From Deltaproteobacteria bacterium (GTDB taxonomy: Bacteria > Desulfobacterota > Desulfomonilia > UBA1062): a stretch of DNA of 23,048 nucleotides. Below are positions 14,000 to 21,563 of this stretch, piece after piece; position 1 is the first letter of the stretch; the number at the start of each line of letters is the position of its first letter. The notes beneath the pieces were generated by a model. The model was not told the origin of the DNA. It ran no database searches and saw only the letters and a list, made by a program, of their open reading frames with translations. A program made the translations under genes and the position numbers. The stretch covers positions 1 through 23,048 of the forward strand of contig JALNWY010000032.1 of the NCBI GenBank assembly GCA_023230665.1. Direction: 5' to 3'.

Positions 14000-15256
14000 T
14001 CAAGGTTCGATCGATTCAAGGTATTTTAGATGCTGGCCCTGGATAACGCCCGTTTCCACACAGTATATATGGATGCGTTTGTGCAGGGCGTCCATGCTCC
14101 CGAGACGCTCCGCATCCGCGGAGGGACCATTTTCTTCGGGCCATGGAACAGACTCGCGAATGCCTCTGTCGCGCAGCCCTTCCCGCAGGAGATCCATGAG
14201 GGCGAGGTAGGCATCGGCTCCAAGGGCTGCCAGCGGTTCGCGGGCCGCCTCGAGATCCGGCCTGCCGGTGATTCTTCCGATCCAGCTTGAAATCCCTTTT
14301 CCCCGGGTGGAGGGGGCACGGAAATCCGTCACCACATACACGCCGTCCAGATCGTCTCCTCCCTGAGCAAGAAACCGCTGTTCCTGCGGCACATTCACCA
14401 CCACGACCGGTGACTTTAGGTTCTGCCCGCGCAGCGTCCTGATGGCGGATATCGTGGTTTTTTCCGCATACGGCAGATAAATGACACCGGGGTCCTTCTG
14501 CTTCACAGTCCCCAATGCATCCCGAAGATCGGCCTTGTCGCCCGAGAGAATGCAGAGCTCGGAGACCGCCCCGCCCAGCGCGATCATCTCCGAGGAGAAC
14601 CTGCTTGCAAGCAGGACAGAGCCCGGGGCGTCCTGATCGAGGACGATCATGGCATCAGAAGCCCCAAGGCTGTTTCTGGCAAACAGCGCGGCGGCACGCG
14701 CCCGGTCTTTCAGGGACGATCCGAGCTGCACCGCCGTACAGTCCTGTCCTTTCTGCACAAGACATTGCGCGGACGGCATCACCGTGATGAAGGCTCCGCT
14801 GTCCCGGGAAAACCCGCCCTCCGGCTCGAAGGCCCGGGACGATCGAAACAGGATCGGGCCGCTGATCCCCTCTTCCCGGACAAAATCAGCTATGTCTTCG
14901 AGAGAATCAAAGGTTGTGGCGCCGGTCTGTTTCGGGACCAGCTCTATCTTGCGCCCGGCCAGGGTGCGGTTTTGATCGTGCGCATTCCGGATGCCTTTCC
15001 ATATCAGGCTTTCCGGGAGATCATCCTCGTGCGGAACATCCATGCACACAGAGATCTCAAGGGTCTTGGCATCCGGGCCGGAAACCGCGGCCTGCTCGCC
15101 CTTTCCCCGGGAACAGCCGGCCAGGGACCCTGCAACCAGAATCCCGGCGATGAGCACGAGCCCGGACAGGACCTTCAACCAGCCCGTACGGCCGCACCCC
15201 GGCCTGCGCGTCTCCGGCAGAGTCCTTTCGAAATAGTTCATGCCATCAATGTTCAC
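14000..15256 (-). CDS. Lipoprotein of the periplasmic binding protein type 1 (amino-acid-binding) family
   Basis: The 418-residue protein looks like the substrate-binding part of a branched-chain amino acid type ABC importer or a related receptor domain. After a basic N-terminal stretch, a hydrophobic helix (VLSGLVLIAGILVAGSLAGC) ends in the lipobox LAGC, with acylated Cys48. The rest has the alternating alpha/beta pattern of type 1 binding proteins: ISVCMDVPHEDDLP, LIWKGIRNAHDQNRTLAG, then AMIVLDQDAPGSVLLASRF and DPGVIYLPYAEKTTISAIRT. No permease or ATPase gene is nearby, so the partner is unknown and the protein may be a sensor or an orphan. The start is uncertain: a GTG at 15256 has a distant AGAGGA, and an ATG at 15241 has none. 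Confidence 0.65.
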   Translation of the reverse strand: MNIDGMNYFERTLPETRRPGCGRTGWLKVLSGLVLIAGILVAGSLAGCSRGKGEQAAVSGPDAKTLEISVCMDVPHEDDLPESLIWKGIRNAHDQNRTLAGRKIELVPKQTGATTFDSLEDIADFVREEGISGPILFRSSRAFEPEGGFSRDSGAFITVMPSAQCLVQKGQDCTAVQLGSSLKDRARAAALFARNSLGASDAMIVLDQDAPGSVLLASRFSSEMIALGGAVSELCILSGDKADLRDALGTVKQKDPGVIYLPYAEKTTISAIRTLRGQNLKSPVVVVNVPQEQRFLAQGGDDLDGVYVVTDFRAPSTRGKGISSWIGRITGRPDLEAAREPLAALGADAYLALMDLLREGLRDRGIRESVPWPEENGPSADAERLGSMDALHKRIHIYCVETGVIQGQHLKYLESIEP

Positions 15257-15296
15257 AGCGATATTTTCCTCTGGTCTCTCTTTCCTTGAAAACGGT

Positions 15297-15308
15297 TGGT
15301 ATATACCA
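15297..15308. repeat. 12-base perfect palindrome upstream of the HAD gene
   Basis: TGGTATATACCA is a perfect palindrome in the divergent region between the lipoprotein gene and the HAD hydrolase gene, 67 bases before the chosen HAD start. It could be an operator, or contain a -10 box (TATATA). No well-placed -35 box was found on either strand. Confidence 0.3.
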
Positions 15309-15375
15309 CCGAAGTATGGTACTGAATCAACCGGTAATTACACCGCCGGATCAGCGCGAGAAAGGAGAGCGGGCA

Positions 15376-16119
15376 TTGTCCAGCATTACGGTCTCAAGGA
15401 AATCCTATGACACCGAGCTCGTGATCTTCGATAAGGACGGCACGCTCCTGGACTTCGAAAAAACCTGGATCGGCATCATCGAAGAGCTCATCACGAGCCT
15501 GGGGGCATACACCCCGCTGACACCCGCATTGAAACAAAGGGTCCAGGATGCCTTGGGCGTCTCGGTGGAAGATTCATGGGTCGACGGCAACGGCCTGCTG
15601 GCCATGGGCACGTTCGCCGAGTGCACTGCCCTGCTGACCTACTGCCTCTACCGCGAGGGGATCCGGTGGGACAGAGCGCACCACATCGTCGAAGAGGCGG
15701 GTGCGGCGGTTTTCGGCCCGGAATCACGCAAGAGGCACGTTCAGGCGGCACAGGGTGCGCTCGATCTCCTGAGGACGCTCAAATCCAGGAATATTTCCAT
15801 CGCAGTTGCCACCAACGACAAAAGGGCGGACGCGCTCGTGGACATGGAGCTCATCGGCGCCCTTGCCTACATCGATCTCGTCCTCGGAGCAGACAGCGTA
15901 GACAACTCGAAGCCCGCACCCGACATGATCGAGAAGATCTGCTCCTCCATGGGCAAGGAGCCGGGCAGGTCGATCCTGATCGGGGACACGGTCATGGACG
16001 CGCTCCTGGGCAGGAACGCGGGCGTCATGCTCACTATAGGGGTGGCCGGTATCGTGCCGGCTGAAGAGCTGGCCCGTCATGTGGATGTGGTGGTGTCCAG
16101 CCTTCGAGACATCACCTGA
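15376..16119 (+). CDS. HAD-superfamily hydrolase (phosphoglycolate phosphatase-like)
   Basis: The 247-residue protein carries all HAD motifs. Motif I is FDKDGTLLDF with the nucleophile Asp19 and acid/base Asp21. Motif II is Thr146 in VATND, motif III is Lys179 in DNSKPAPDM, and motif IV is GDTVMD with Asp204 and Asp208. A helical cap lies between motifs I and II (about residues 30-120), as in phosphoglycolate phosphatase and related enzymes, so a small phosphorylated metabolite is the likely substrate; the exact one cannot be told. The start chosen is TTG at 15376, because AAAGGAG stands 8 bases upstream and motif I then falls at the usual place. A longer frame from 15286 would add 30 unusual residues. 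Confidence 0.88.
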   Translation: MSSITVSRKSYDTELVIFDKDGTLLDFEKTWIGIIEELITSLGAYTPLTPALKQRVQDALGVSVEDSWVDGNGLLAMGTFAECTALLTYCLYREGIRWDRAHHIVEEAGAAVFGPESRKRHVQAAQGALDLLRTLKSRNISIAVATNDKRADALVDMELIGALAYIDLVLGADSVDNSKPAPDMIEKICSSMGKEPGRSILIGDTVMDALLGRNAGVMLTIGVAGIVPAEELARHVDVVVSSLRDIT

Positions 16120-16157
16120 TCGGTCACCTCTCTTCTCTCCTGCAGGACAAGCCTTTC

Positions 16158-16184
16158 CCGCCTGATTGCCAAAAGATCAGGCGG
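16158..16184. terminator. Possible bidirectional terminator hairpin
   Basis: CCGCCTGAT (16158-16166) and ATCAGGCGG (16176-16184) form a perfect 9-base stem with a 9-base loop. It lies between the convergent ends of the HAD gene (16119) and the HD-GYP gene (16224). No clear T-run follows on either side, so termination would be weak or factor-dependent. Confidence 0.45.
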
Positions 16185-16223
16185 TCGAACCTCCCGGTGC
16201 GCCTGGACGTGTGAACAGGCGAA

Positions 16224-17363
16224 TCAGAAGAGTCCGTGCTCGCGGAATACCCTGATGATCTGCGAGAATATTCTCGGATCATAGCCTTGAGGAACCCTGT
16301 GCCTGATCTCTCGCAGGGCCTCCGCAAGGGGAAGGGGATCACGGTACGCCCTCCGGGAAATCAGAGCGTGCAGGGCGTCCATGACCGCACAGGTCTTCAT
16401 GAAAAAATGCAGTCCGGAAGACGTGAGCGCCTTTGGATATCCTGTCCCGTCGAGGCGCTCGTGGTGCCCCCCGATGATGCCGCCCATCTCAGGGGTCAGC
16501 GGATATCTCCTGCCCATGATCTCCACCCCCCAGCGGGGATGCTGCCTAATGAGCTCCCAGGCCCGGTCGTTCAGATCGCCCCGATGGTTGACTACGTCCC
16601 GCGGGAGGAGCATCATGCCGATGTTGTGGAAGAAATATGCCAGTGCGGTCTCTTCGGCGATCTCCCGTGGGAGGTGTGCGAGCACGGTCGTGACGAAGAA
16701 GGTGGACAGGATCCCCACGTTGAGCGCATGCAGAATCGTGGACCGGGGGTGTTCGGATACCCGTGCGGCGTTCTTCTGTACGAGATCGTAGACCTGCCGA
16801 AGCGTTTCCGGACAGGAGATGATCTGCTCGATCATCAGGGCGATGATCTGCTTCACCTCTGTCAGCACGAGCCTGCCCGGACTGCGATAAACGGCCTCCA
16901 GCCTCCGGTATGCCAGGTAATAGAAGACCTCTGCCTTGCCCGCGGCGTCCATACGGGGATGATCGATGATCTCGTCGAGGTTGCTGTCAAGATAGTGGAG
17001 GAGGTCGGGGGCCGACTCTTTCCGGATAAAGACCCGGGACGGTCCTGTTTCCCTGTCATGTGCGTCTTCGGCCGGGACATACATCCGGTGGGACGGGAGA
17101 AGGTTCACCGGCTCTCCCGAGGCAGACCTCCGGTAGAGGCTGAAGGGGACCCTTTTTCCCGGGCACAGCCAGCACGACGGGATTGCATAGTAATGCGATA
17201 GGGGCGAACGTGACGTCCAGGGATTCAGAAGCCGCGCCAGAGAACGCATGCGGCCGCCGAGGCGGTCCGCCTTTTGCCCCGGGGCATGGGTGTTCCGTCC
17301 CGGACTCAGGGGCATCCGGGATGGAGCGTGGATGTCAAAGCCCTTTCCCCATGATGACTCCAT
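16224..17363 (-). CDS. HD-GYP-like protein with degenerate catalytic motif
   Basis: HD-GYP proteins usually hydrolyse cyclic di-GMP. This 379-residue protein has an N-terminal region (about 60-200, including VFIRKESAPDLLHYLDSNLD) of the type often found before HD-GYP domains, then the HD-GYP core. His212 (LHALNV), His275 (QHPRWG), His300-His301-Glu302 and the GYP loop (HHERLDGTGYPKAL) are all present. The central HDIGK motif, however, reads HNIGM (His246-Asn247), replacing a metal-binding aspartate and a conserved lysine. The enzyme is therefore likely inactive or altered, perhaps a c-di-GMP sensor. The ATG at 17363 has AAGGAGG 7 bases upstream, better than the GTG at 17369. Residues 1-57 are basic and of unclear origin. 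It follows the AMMECR1 gene by about 100 bases. Confidence 0.82.
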   Translation of the reverse strand: MESSWGKGFDIHAPSRMPLSPGRNTHAPGQKADRLGGRMRSLARLLNPWTSRSPLSHYYAIPSCWLCPGKRVPFSLYRRSASGEPVNLLPSHRMYVPAEDAHDRETGPSRVFIRKESAPDLLHYLDSNLDEIIDHPRMDAAGKAEVFYYLAYRRLEAVYRSPGRLVLTEVKQIIALMIEQIISCPETLRQVYDLVQKNAARVSEHPRSTILHALNVGILSTFFVTTVLAHLPREIAEETALAYFFHNIGMMLLPRDVVNHRGDLNDRAWELIRQHPRWGVEIMGRRYPLTPEMGGIIGGHHERLDGTGYPKALTSSGLHFFMKTCAVMDALHALISRRAYRDPLPLAEALREIRHRVPQGYDPRIFSQIIRVFREHGLF

Positions 17364-17464
17364 GCTCACTCCTCCTTGCCGCCCTTGTCGCTAAAAGGCA
17401 TTCCCCTCCGGCCCTCCAGGCGCTTTATCGCCGTCTTCCCGGCATTCTCCGTCCTGAAACGGGC

Positions 17465-18013
17465 TCATACCTCCCGGAAGACCTCCGCAGAGAAGGTCTC
17501 TACGACATCCGCCCCGTCCCATTCCCGGGGGCCGGGCCCAGGCGTGCCCGTTCGATACGCCGCTGTGCGCCACGCCTCTCCTTCCTGCACCTCTACGCGA
17601 TGGGGCAGCAGCGCTGCCTGGCGAAAATCCTTTCTATAGACGGTCCCGTGGTCCCCGGAGACCACACCGGGAGACACTGCAGCACTTCCGTGCGAGGTGA
17701 GAACAGCGATCTCCAGCGTGACGGCATCCATTTCGTCCGCTGTGATCGGGGAAAACCGGGGGTCCCGGAAGGCGGCGTAGACCGCGCTTTCTCTCACTGC
17801 CAACCACAGGGGGACAAGGGGAAGCACCAGTCCCATGGAGCCTCTGAGTGTTTGGTTCTTATAGATGCTGACGAATGCCCCGGATTCTTCCCCAAGCCGG
17901 GCCGTGATCAGCCCGGCAGGGGGGGTGCCGGGCACGGACCCGCCGAGGATGAGATGGATCGCCTCCCGCGCAAGCCCCATGAGGATCGATTTCTCCCGGG
18001 CAGAGATTTCCAT
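17465..18013 (-). CDS. AMMECR1-domain protein (AmmeMemoRadiSam system protein A type)
   Basis: The 182-residue protein matches the AMMECR1 fold along its length. It shows GAFVSIYKNQTLRGSMG (45-61), PLWLAVRESAVYAAFRDPRF, SPITADEMDAVTLEIAVLTS, and a C-terminal half with GTVYRKDFRQAALLPHRVEV. The family is widespread, and its biochemical function is not settled. It often travels with a Memo-like protein and a radical SAM enzyme, neither of which is seen here. The usual LRGCIG motif reads LRGSMG, so the conserved cysteine is a serine (Ser59). AAGGGGG precedes the ATG. A promoter match lies upstream at 18037-18065, divergent from lysS. Confidence 0.8.
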   Translation of the reverse strand: MEISAREKSILMGLAREAIHLILGGSVPGTPPAGLITARLGEESGAFVSIYKNQTLRGSMGLVLPLVPLWLAVRESAVYAAFRDPRFSPITADEMDAVTLEIAVLTSHGSAAVSPGVVSGDHGTVYRKDFRQAALLPHRVEVQEGEAWRTAAYRTGTPGPGPREWDGADVVETFSAEVFREV

Positions 18014-18036
18014 GCAGCCCCCTTCTTAAAAAGACC

Positions 18037-18065
18037 TGTATATCACAAATGCGAACAATTCACAA
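18037..18065 (-). promoter_or_regulatory. Possible promoter of the AMMECR1 gene
   Basis: On the minus strand TTGTGA (18060-18065) is followed after 17 bases by TATACA (18037-18042). Each box fits the sigma-70 consensus at four of six positions. Transcription would begin near 18030, close to the ATG at 18013. Confidence 0.4.
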
Positions 18066-18077
18066 AAAACATGCGAA
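18043..18077. repeat. Paired direct repeat between the AMMECR1 gene and lysS
   Basis: TCACAAA followed by ATGCGAA occurs twice: 18043-18049 with 18049-18055, and 18060-18066 with 18071-18077. The copies overlap the AMMECR1 promoter candidate, so they could be a repressor or activator site. They are short and A-rich, and chance cannot be excluded. Confidence 0.3.
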
Positions 18078-18109
18078 TCCGTGTCATTGCCCCGTGCCCC
18101 CATGAGTTA

Positions 18110-18138
18110 TTGACTCACTGGTTGAAATCTTCTATATA
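18110..18138 (+). promoter_or_regulatory. Sigma-70 type promoter of lysS-lolC-lolD-bamA
   Basis: TTGACT (18110-18115) is followed after exactly 17 bases by TATATA (18133-18138), a strong match to the consensus. Transcription would begin near 18145, leaving a leader of about 30 bases before the TTG start of lysS. Confidence 0.7.
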
Positions 18139-18173
18139 GCCTTCGATTTGACGCAAATACAGGAGCCGATGAA

Positions 18174-19652
18174 TTGGAAGACATAAACCGCCTGGTCAGG
18201 CAACGGATAGACAAGTACGACACCATGAAGCGGGATATGGGAGTTGACCATTTTCCCAACACTTACAGGAAGGATACGGACGTCTCGGATTTCATCGGGT
18301 CGTACCTGGAAAAAGAGGCCGGAGACCTGCTCAAGGTATCGAGCATTCACCGTATGGCTGGGCGCATCATGGCCATGCGCACCTTCGGCAAGGCATCGTT
18401 CATCCATTTCCAGGATGCAACCGGAAGCCTCCAGGCCTTCTTTGAGAAGGCAAAGCTCGGAGAAGAGGCCTATGCGCTCTTCAAAAAGCTCGACATCGGG
18501 GATATCATCGGCCTGTGGGGCACGCCCATCAAGACGCGTACCGGCGAGCTGAGCCTCTATGTCCAGGGCTTTGAGCTGCTGACCAAGTCGTTCCAGCCCC
18601 TGCCGGAGAAATGGCACGGTTTGAAGGACGTGGAGATCCGCTACCGGCAGCGTTACGTGGACCTCATCGTATCACCCGAGGCCAGGCAGACCTTCATCAC
18701 CCGGACCAGGATCATAAGTGCGATCAGGTCGTACATGGACTCTCACGGGTTCATGGAGGTGGAAACCCCCATGATGCAGAGCATCGCGGGCGGCGCCATG
18801 GCAAAGCCCTTTCTCACTCATCACAATGCATTGGACATGGACCTGTATTTGAGGATCGCGCCCGAGCTCTATCTCAAGCGCCTCCTGGTGGGAGGCTTTG
18901 AGCGGGTGTACGAGATCAATCGCAACTTCCGGAACGAGGGGCTCTCCACCCGGCACAACCCCGAGTTCACCATGATGGAGTTCTACCAGGCCTATGCCGA
19001 CTATACCGACCTCATGAGATTCACCGAGGACATGATCTCCGCGGTCGCGCGGCAGATCCTGGGCAAAGAGGTTCTCACCTACCAGGGAATGGAGGTCGAT
19101 CTCCGTGCGCCTTGGAAGCGCTACACGGTCAAAGAGGCCGCCATCGAGGTGGGGGGAGTCCCTTGCGAGGTGTTCGAAGACCGGGCCCGGGCCCTGGCGT
19201 TCTGCAGGGAAAGGGGCATGAACCTGGAGGGCGGCGAGTCCCTGGGGGAATTGAAGCTCGCCCTCTTTGAAGAGACCACGGAAGAGAAGCTCATCCAGCC
19301 GACGTTCATCACCTCGTACCCCACCGAGGTCTCGCCGCTGTCCCGCAAAAACACGGAGAATCCCGCCCTGGTGGACCGCTTCGAGCTCTACATCGCCGGC
19401 AGGGAACTCGCCAATGCCTTCAGCGAGTTGAACGATCCCTTTGACCAGCGCGAGCGTTTCATGGAGCAACTCAAAAAGAAGGAAGGTCCCTCCGAGATGG
19501 ATGAGGACTACATCCGGGCCCTCGAGTATGGGATGCCGCCTGCCGCCGGCGAGGGGATCGGCATCGACAGGCTCGTCATGATCCTGACCGACAGTCCTTC
19601 CATCCGGGATGTCATCTTGTTTCCCCTGCTTCGCAAAGGAGAGGTATCCTGA
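18174..19652 (+). CDS. lysS: Lysyl-tRNA synthetase, class II
   Basis: LysS charges tRNA-Lys with lysine using ATP. The 492-residue protein has the expected length. An N-terminal OB-fold tRNA-binding domain (about 45-140) includes AGRIMAMRTFGKASFIHFQD. The class II catalytic core follows, with motif 1 around SYMDSHGFMEVETPMMQ, motif 2 in NRNFRNEGLSTRHNPEFTM (about 249-267), and motif 3 in GEGIGIDRLVMILTDSPSIR near the C-terminus. The start is a TTG at 18174 with AGGAG 8 bases upstream. An out-of-frame ATG at 18169 lies only 3 bases after that site and would give a 5-codon peptide. The stop codon overlaps the start of lolC. Confidence 0.96.
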   Translation: MEDINRLVRQRIDKYDTMKRDMGVDHFPNTYRKDTDVSDFIGSYLEKEAGDLLKVSSIHRMAGRIMAMRTFGKASFIHFQDATGSLQAFFEKAKLGEEAYALFKKLDIGDIIGLWGTPIKTRTGELSLYVQGFELLTKSFQPLPEKWHGLKDVEIRYRQRYVDLIVSPEARQTFITRTRIISAIRSYMDSHGFMEVETPMMQSIAGGAMAKPFLTHHNALDMDLYLRIAPELYLKRLLVGGFERVYEINRNFRNEGLSTRHNPEFTMMEFYQAYADYTDLMRFTEDMISAVARQILGKEVLTYQGMEVDLRAPWKRYTVKEAAIEVGGVPCEVFEDRARALAFCRERGMNLEGGESLGELKLALFEETTEEKLIQPTFITSYPTEVSPLSRKNTENPALVDRFELYIAGRELANAFSELNDPFDQRERFMEQLKKKEGPSEMDEDYIRALEYGMPPAAGEGIGIDRLVMILTDSPSIRDVILFPLLRKGEVS

Positions 19653-20884
19653 GGTTTGAATTTCTCGTTGCCAAAAGATATTTGAGGGCGAAAAAGAGCC
19701 AGCGGTTCATCAGTTTCACCTCCGGGCTCTCGGTGTTCGGCATCGCCATCGGCGTGATGGCCCTCATTGTCGTACTCTCGGTCATGAACGGCTTTGAGGA
19801 GGACATCAAGACCAAGATCCTGGGCACCCAGTCACACATCGTGATCTCCACCTACCAGGGAGGCATACCGCAGCCGCGCGAGGTCGAGGAAGCGGTCGCC
19901 AAGGACCCCGAAGTCCTCGGTGCCGCGCCCTTCATCCTCTCCCAGGGGCTGATCTCCGCGCCCGGGGGCGTCTCCGGAGTGGTCATCCGGGGCATCGAGC
20001 CCGAAAGCGCGGCAAAGGTGATCCGGCTCAAAGAGATCATCGTGCAGGGCGATTTTACGAACCTTGACGAGACCGGTATCCTGCTGGGCTCCGAGCTTGC
20101 GCTGCGTTCGGGGGTCTCGGTGGGCGACGCCGTGACCGTGATCTCCCCCACCGGCTCCATCACGCCGCTGGGCATGATCCCCAAATCGAGGTCCTTTGTC
20201 GTGAGGGGCATCTTTTCCACCGGCATGTACGAGTATGACAACAACATGGTCTATATCTCTCTGGATGCGGCCAAGGGCCTGTTCATGAAGAAAAGCCCCT
20301 CGGGCATCGAGATCAAGGTCACCGACATCTATGAGGCGGACGCCGTTGCCGAGCGGATCATGAGCTCACTGGGGCCGGGCTACTGGGCAAAGACCTGGAA
20401 AGACATGAACATGAGCCTGTTCTCGGCCCTGAAACTGGAGAAGACCGTGATGTTCATCATCCTGCTTTTCATCATTCTCGTGGCCGTGTTCAGCATCATC
20501 AGCACGCTCATCATGATGGTGATGGAAAAGAGAAAGGACATCGCAATATTGCGCTCCATGGGCGCGACCACGGGCCAGATTCTGAGGGTCTTCGTGGCGC
20601 TGGGCATGGTGATCGGGCTGAGCGGAACCATCTTGGGGCTTGTCCTGGGGCTTTTGCTCACCTATAACCTCAATGCAGTGATCGGCTTTGTTGAGCTCGT
20701 CTTCGGAATCGAGGTCATGCCCATGGACGTATATTACATCACCGGTGTACCCACCCAGGTGGACTATGCCCTGGTGGGCATCATCGTGCTGATGTCCATC
20801 GTGCTCTCGTTTTTGGCCACGATCTATCCCGCACGGCAGGCCGCACGGCAGGACCCGGTGGAGGTGATGCGCTATGAAGGCTGA
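19649..20884 (+). CDS. lolC: Lipoprotein-releasing ABC transporter permease LolC/LolE type
   Basis: This inner-membrane permease works with LolD to extract lipoproteins from the inner membrane for transfer to the outer membrane. From the chosen start it is 411 residues. It begins LRFEFLVAKRYLRAKKSQRF, which closely follows the conserved N-terminus of the family. The first membrane helix is SVFGIAIGVMALIVVLSVMNGF. A large periplasmic domain follows, then three C-terminal helices of the FtsX type. The conserved N-terminus begins at a CTG (19649-19651) that overlaps the lysS stop in a CTGA arrangement, with AAAGGAG 7 bases upstream. The nearest standard start is TTG at 19682, which would remove 11 conserved residues. 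It overlaps lolD by 11 bases. Only one permease gene is present, so it may form homodimers; LolC and LolE are not separable here. Confidence 0.92.
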   Translation: MRFEFLVAKRYLRAKKSQRFISFTSGLSVFGIAIGVMALIVVLSVMNGFEEDIKTKILGTQSHIVISTYQGGIPQPREVEEAVAKDPEVLGAAPFILSQGLISAPGGVSGVVIRGIEPESAAKVIRLKEIIVQGDFTNLDETGILLGSELALRSGVSVGDAVTVISPTGSITPLGMIPKSRSFVVRGIFSTGMYEYDNNMVYISLDAAKGLFMKKSPSGIEIKVTDIYEADAVAERIMSSLGPGYWAKTWKDMNMSLFSALKLEKTVMFIILLFIILVAVFSIISTLIMMVMEKRKDIAILRSMGATTGQILRVFVALGMVIGLSGTILGLVLGLLLTYNLNAVIGFVELVFGIEVMPMDVYYITGVPTQVDYALVGIIVLMSIVLSFLATIYPARQAARQDPVEVMRYEG

Positions 20885-21563
20885 TCCCATGGTCGTGGTC
20901 GAAGGAATCACCAAGTCGTTCACCCGGGGACCAGCCCTCATCGAGGTGCTCAAAGGGGCCGGGATGTCCGTGGACAAGGGCGAGGGGGTCGCTATCATGG
21001 GCGCCTCCGGGTCAGGGAAGAGCACCCTGCTTCACCTGCTCGGAGGACTGGAGCGTCCCGGGGGCGGCAGAATCCTCTATGGCGGGAAGGACATCTGCCG
21101 CATGAACGACCGGGAGATCACCTTGTTCAGAAACACCCACGTGGGGTTCGTGTTCCAGTTTCACTTCCTGCTGCCGGAGTTCACGGCCCTGGAAAACGTC
21201 ATGATTCCGGCCATGGTCCGGTCGCAGAGACCGGATGAGGCCAGGCCGCGGGCACTGGGACTCCTGGAAACCGTAGGGCTCACCGACCGTGTGGAGCACA
21301 AGCCGGGCGAGCTCTCGGGCGGCGAGCAGCAGCGTGTCGCCATTGCCCGGGCACTCATGATGTCGCCCCAGGTCCTCCTGGCGGACGAGCCTACCGGAGA
21401 TCTGGACCCGTCCACCGGCAGCAAGGTGATCGACCTGCTCTCGCAGATCAGAAAGTCTCTGGAAGTGACCATGATCATCGTCACCCACAACATGGACCTT
21501 GCCCGTACCATGGACAGGGTCCTCATCCTCAAGGGAGGGCTTCTTGAACCGCATACCGTGTAG
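20874..21563 (+). CDS. lolD: Lipoprotein-releasing ABC transporter ATPase LolD
   Basis: LolD powers the release of lipoproteins by the permease encoded just upstream. The 229-residue protein has Walker A GASGSGKST, the Q-loop region HVGFVFQFHFLLPEFTALEN, the signature LSGGEQQRVAIARAL, Walker B VLLADEPTGDLD and the switch histidine in IIVTHNMDLA. LLPEFTALENVMIP is typical of LolD. It starts inside the end of lolC (11-base overlap). A second in-frame ATG at 20889 is possible but has no better support. Its 3' end overlaps bamA by 20 bases. Confidence 0.95.
   Translation: MKADPMVVVEGITKSFTRGPALIEVLKGAGMSVDKGEGVAIMGASGSGKSTLLHLLGGLERPGGGRILYGGKDICRMNDREITLFRNTHVGFVFQFHFLLPEFTALENVMIPAMVRSQRPDEARPRALGLLETVGLTDRVEHKPGELSGGEQQRVAIARALMMSPQVLLADEPTGDLDPSTGSKVIDLLSQIRKSLEVTMIIVTHNMDLARTMDRVLILKGGLLEPHTV

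Noticed and set aside
15286..15375. N-terminal extension of the HAD protein from an upstream TTG
   Set aside because: The extension has no ribosome binding site and covers a palindromic regulatory-looking element; the TTG at 15376 has AAAGGAG at good spacing.
16236..17201. 321-codon open frame on the plus strand
   Set aside because: It lies opposite the HD-GYP gene, whose motifs and ribosome binding site are clear; no domain is visible in the antisense frame.
17183..18139. 318-codon open frame on the plus strand
   Set aside because: It is antisense to the AMMECR1 gene and runs into the lysS promoter; its composition is proline- and arginine-rich and not protein-like.
18672..19469. 265-codon open frame on the minus strand
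   Set aside because: It lies inside lysS on the other strand, with no support of its own.
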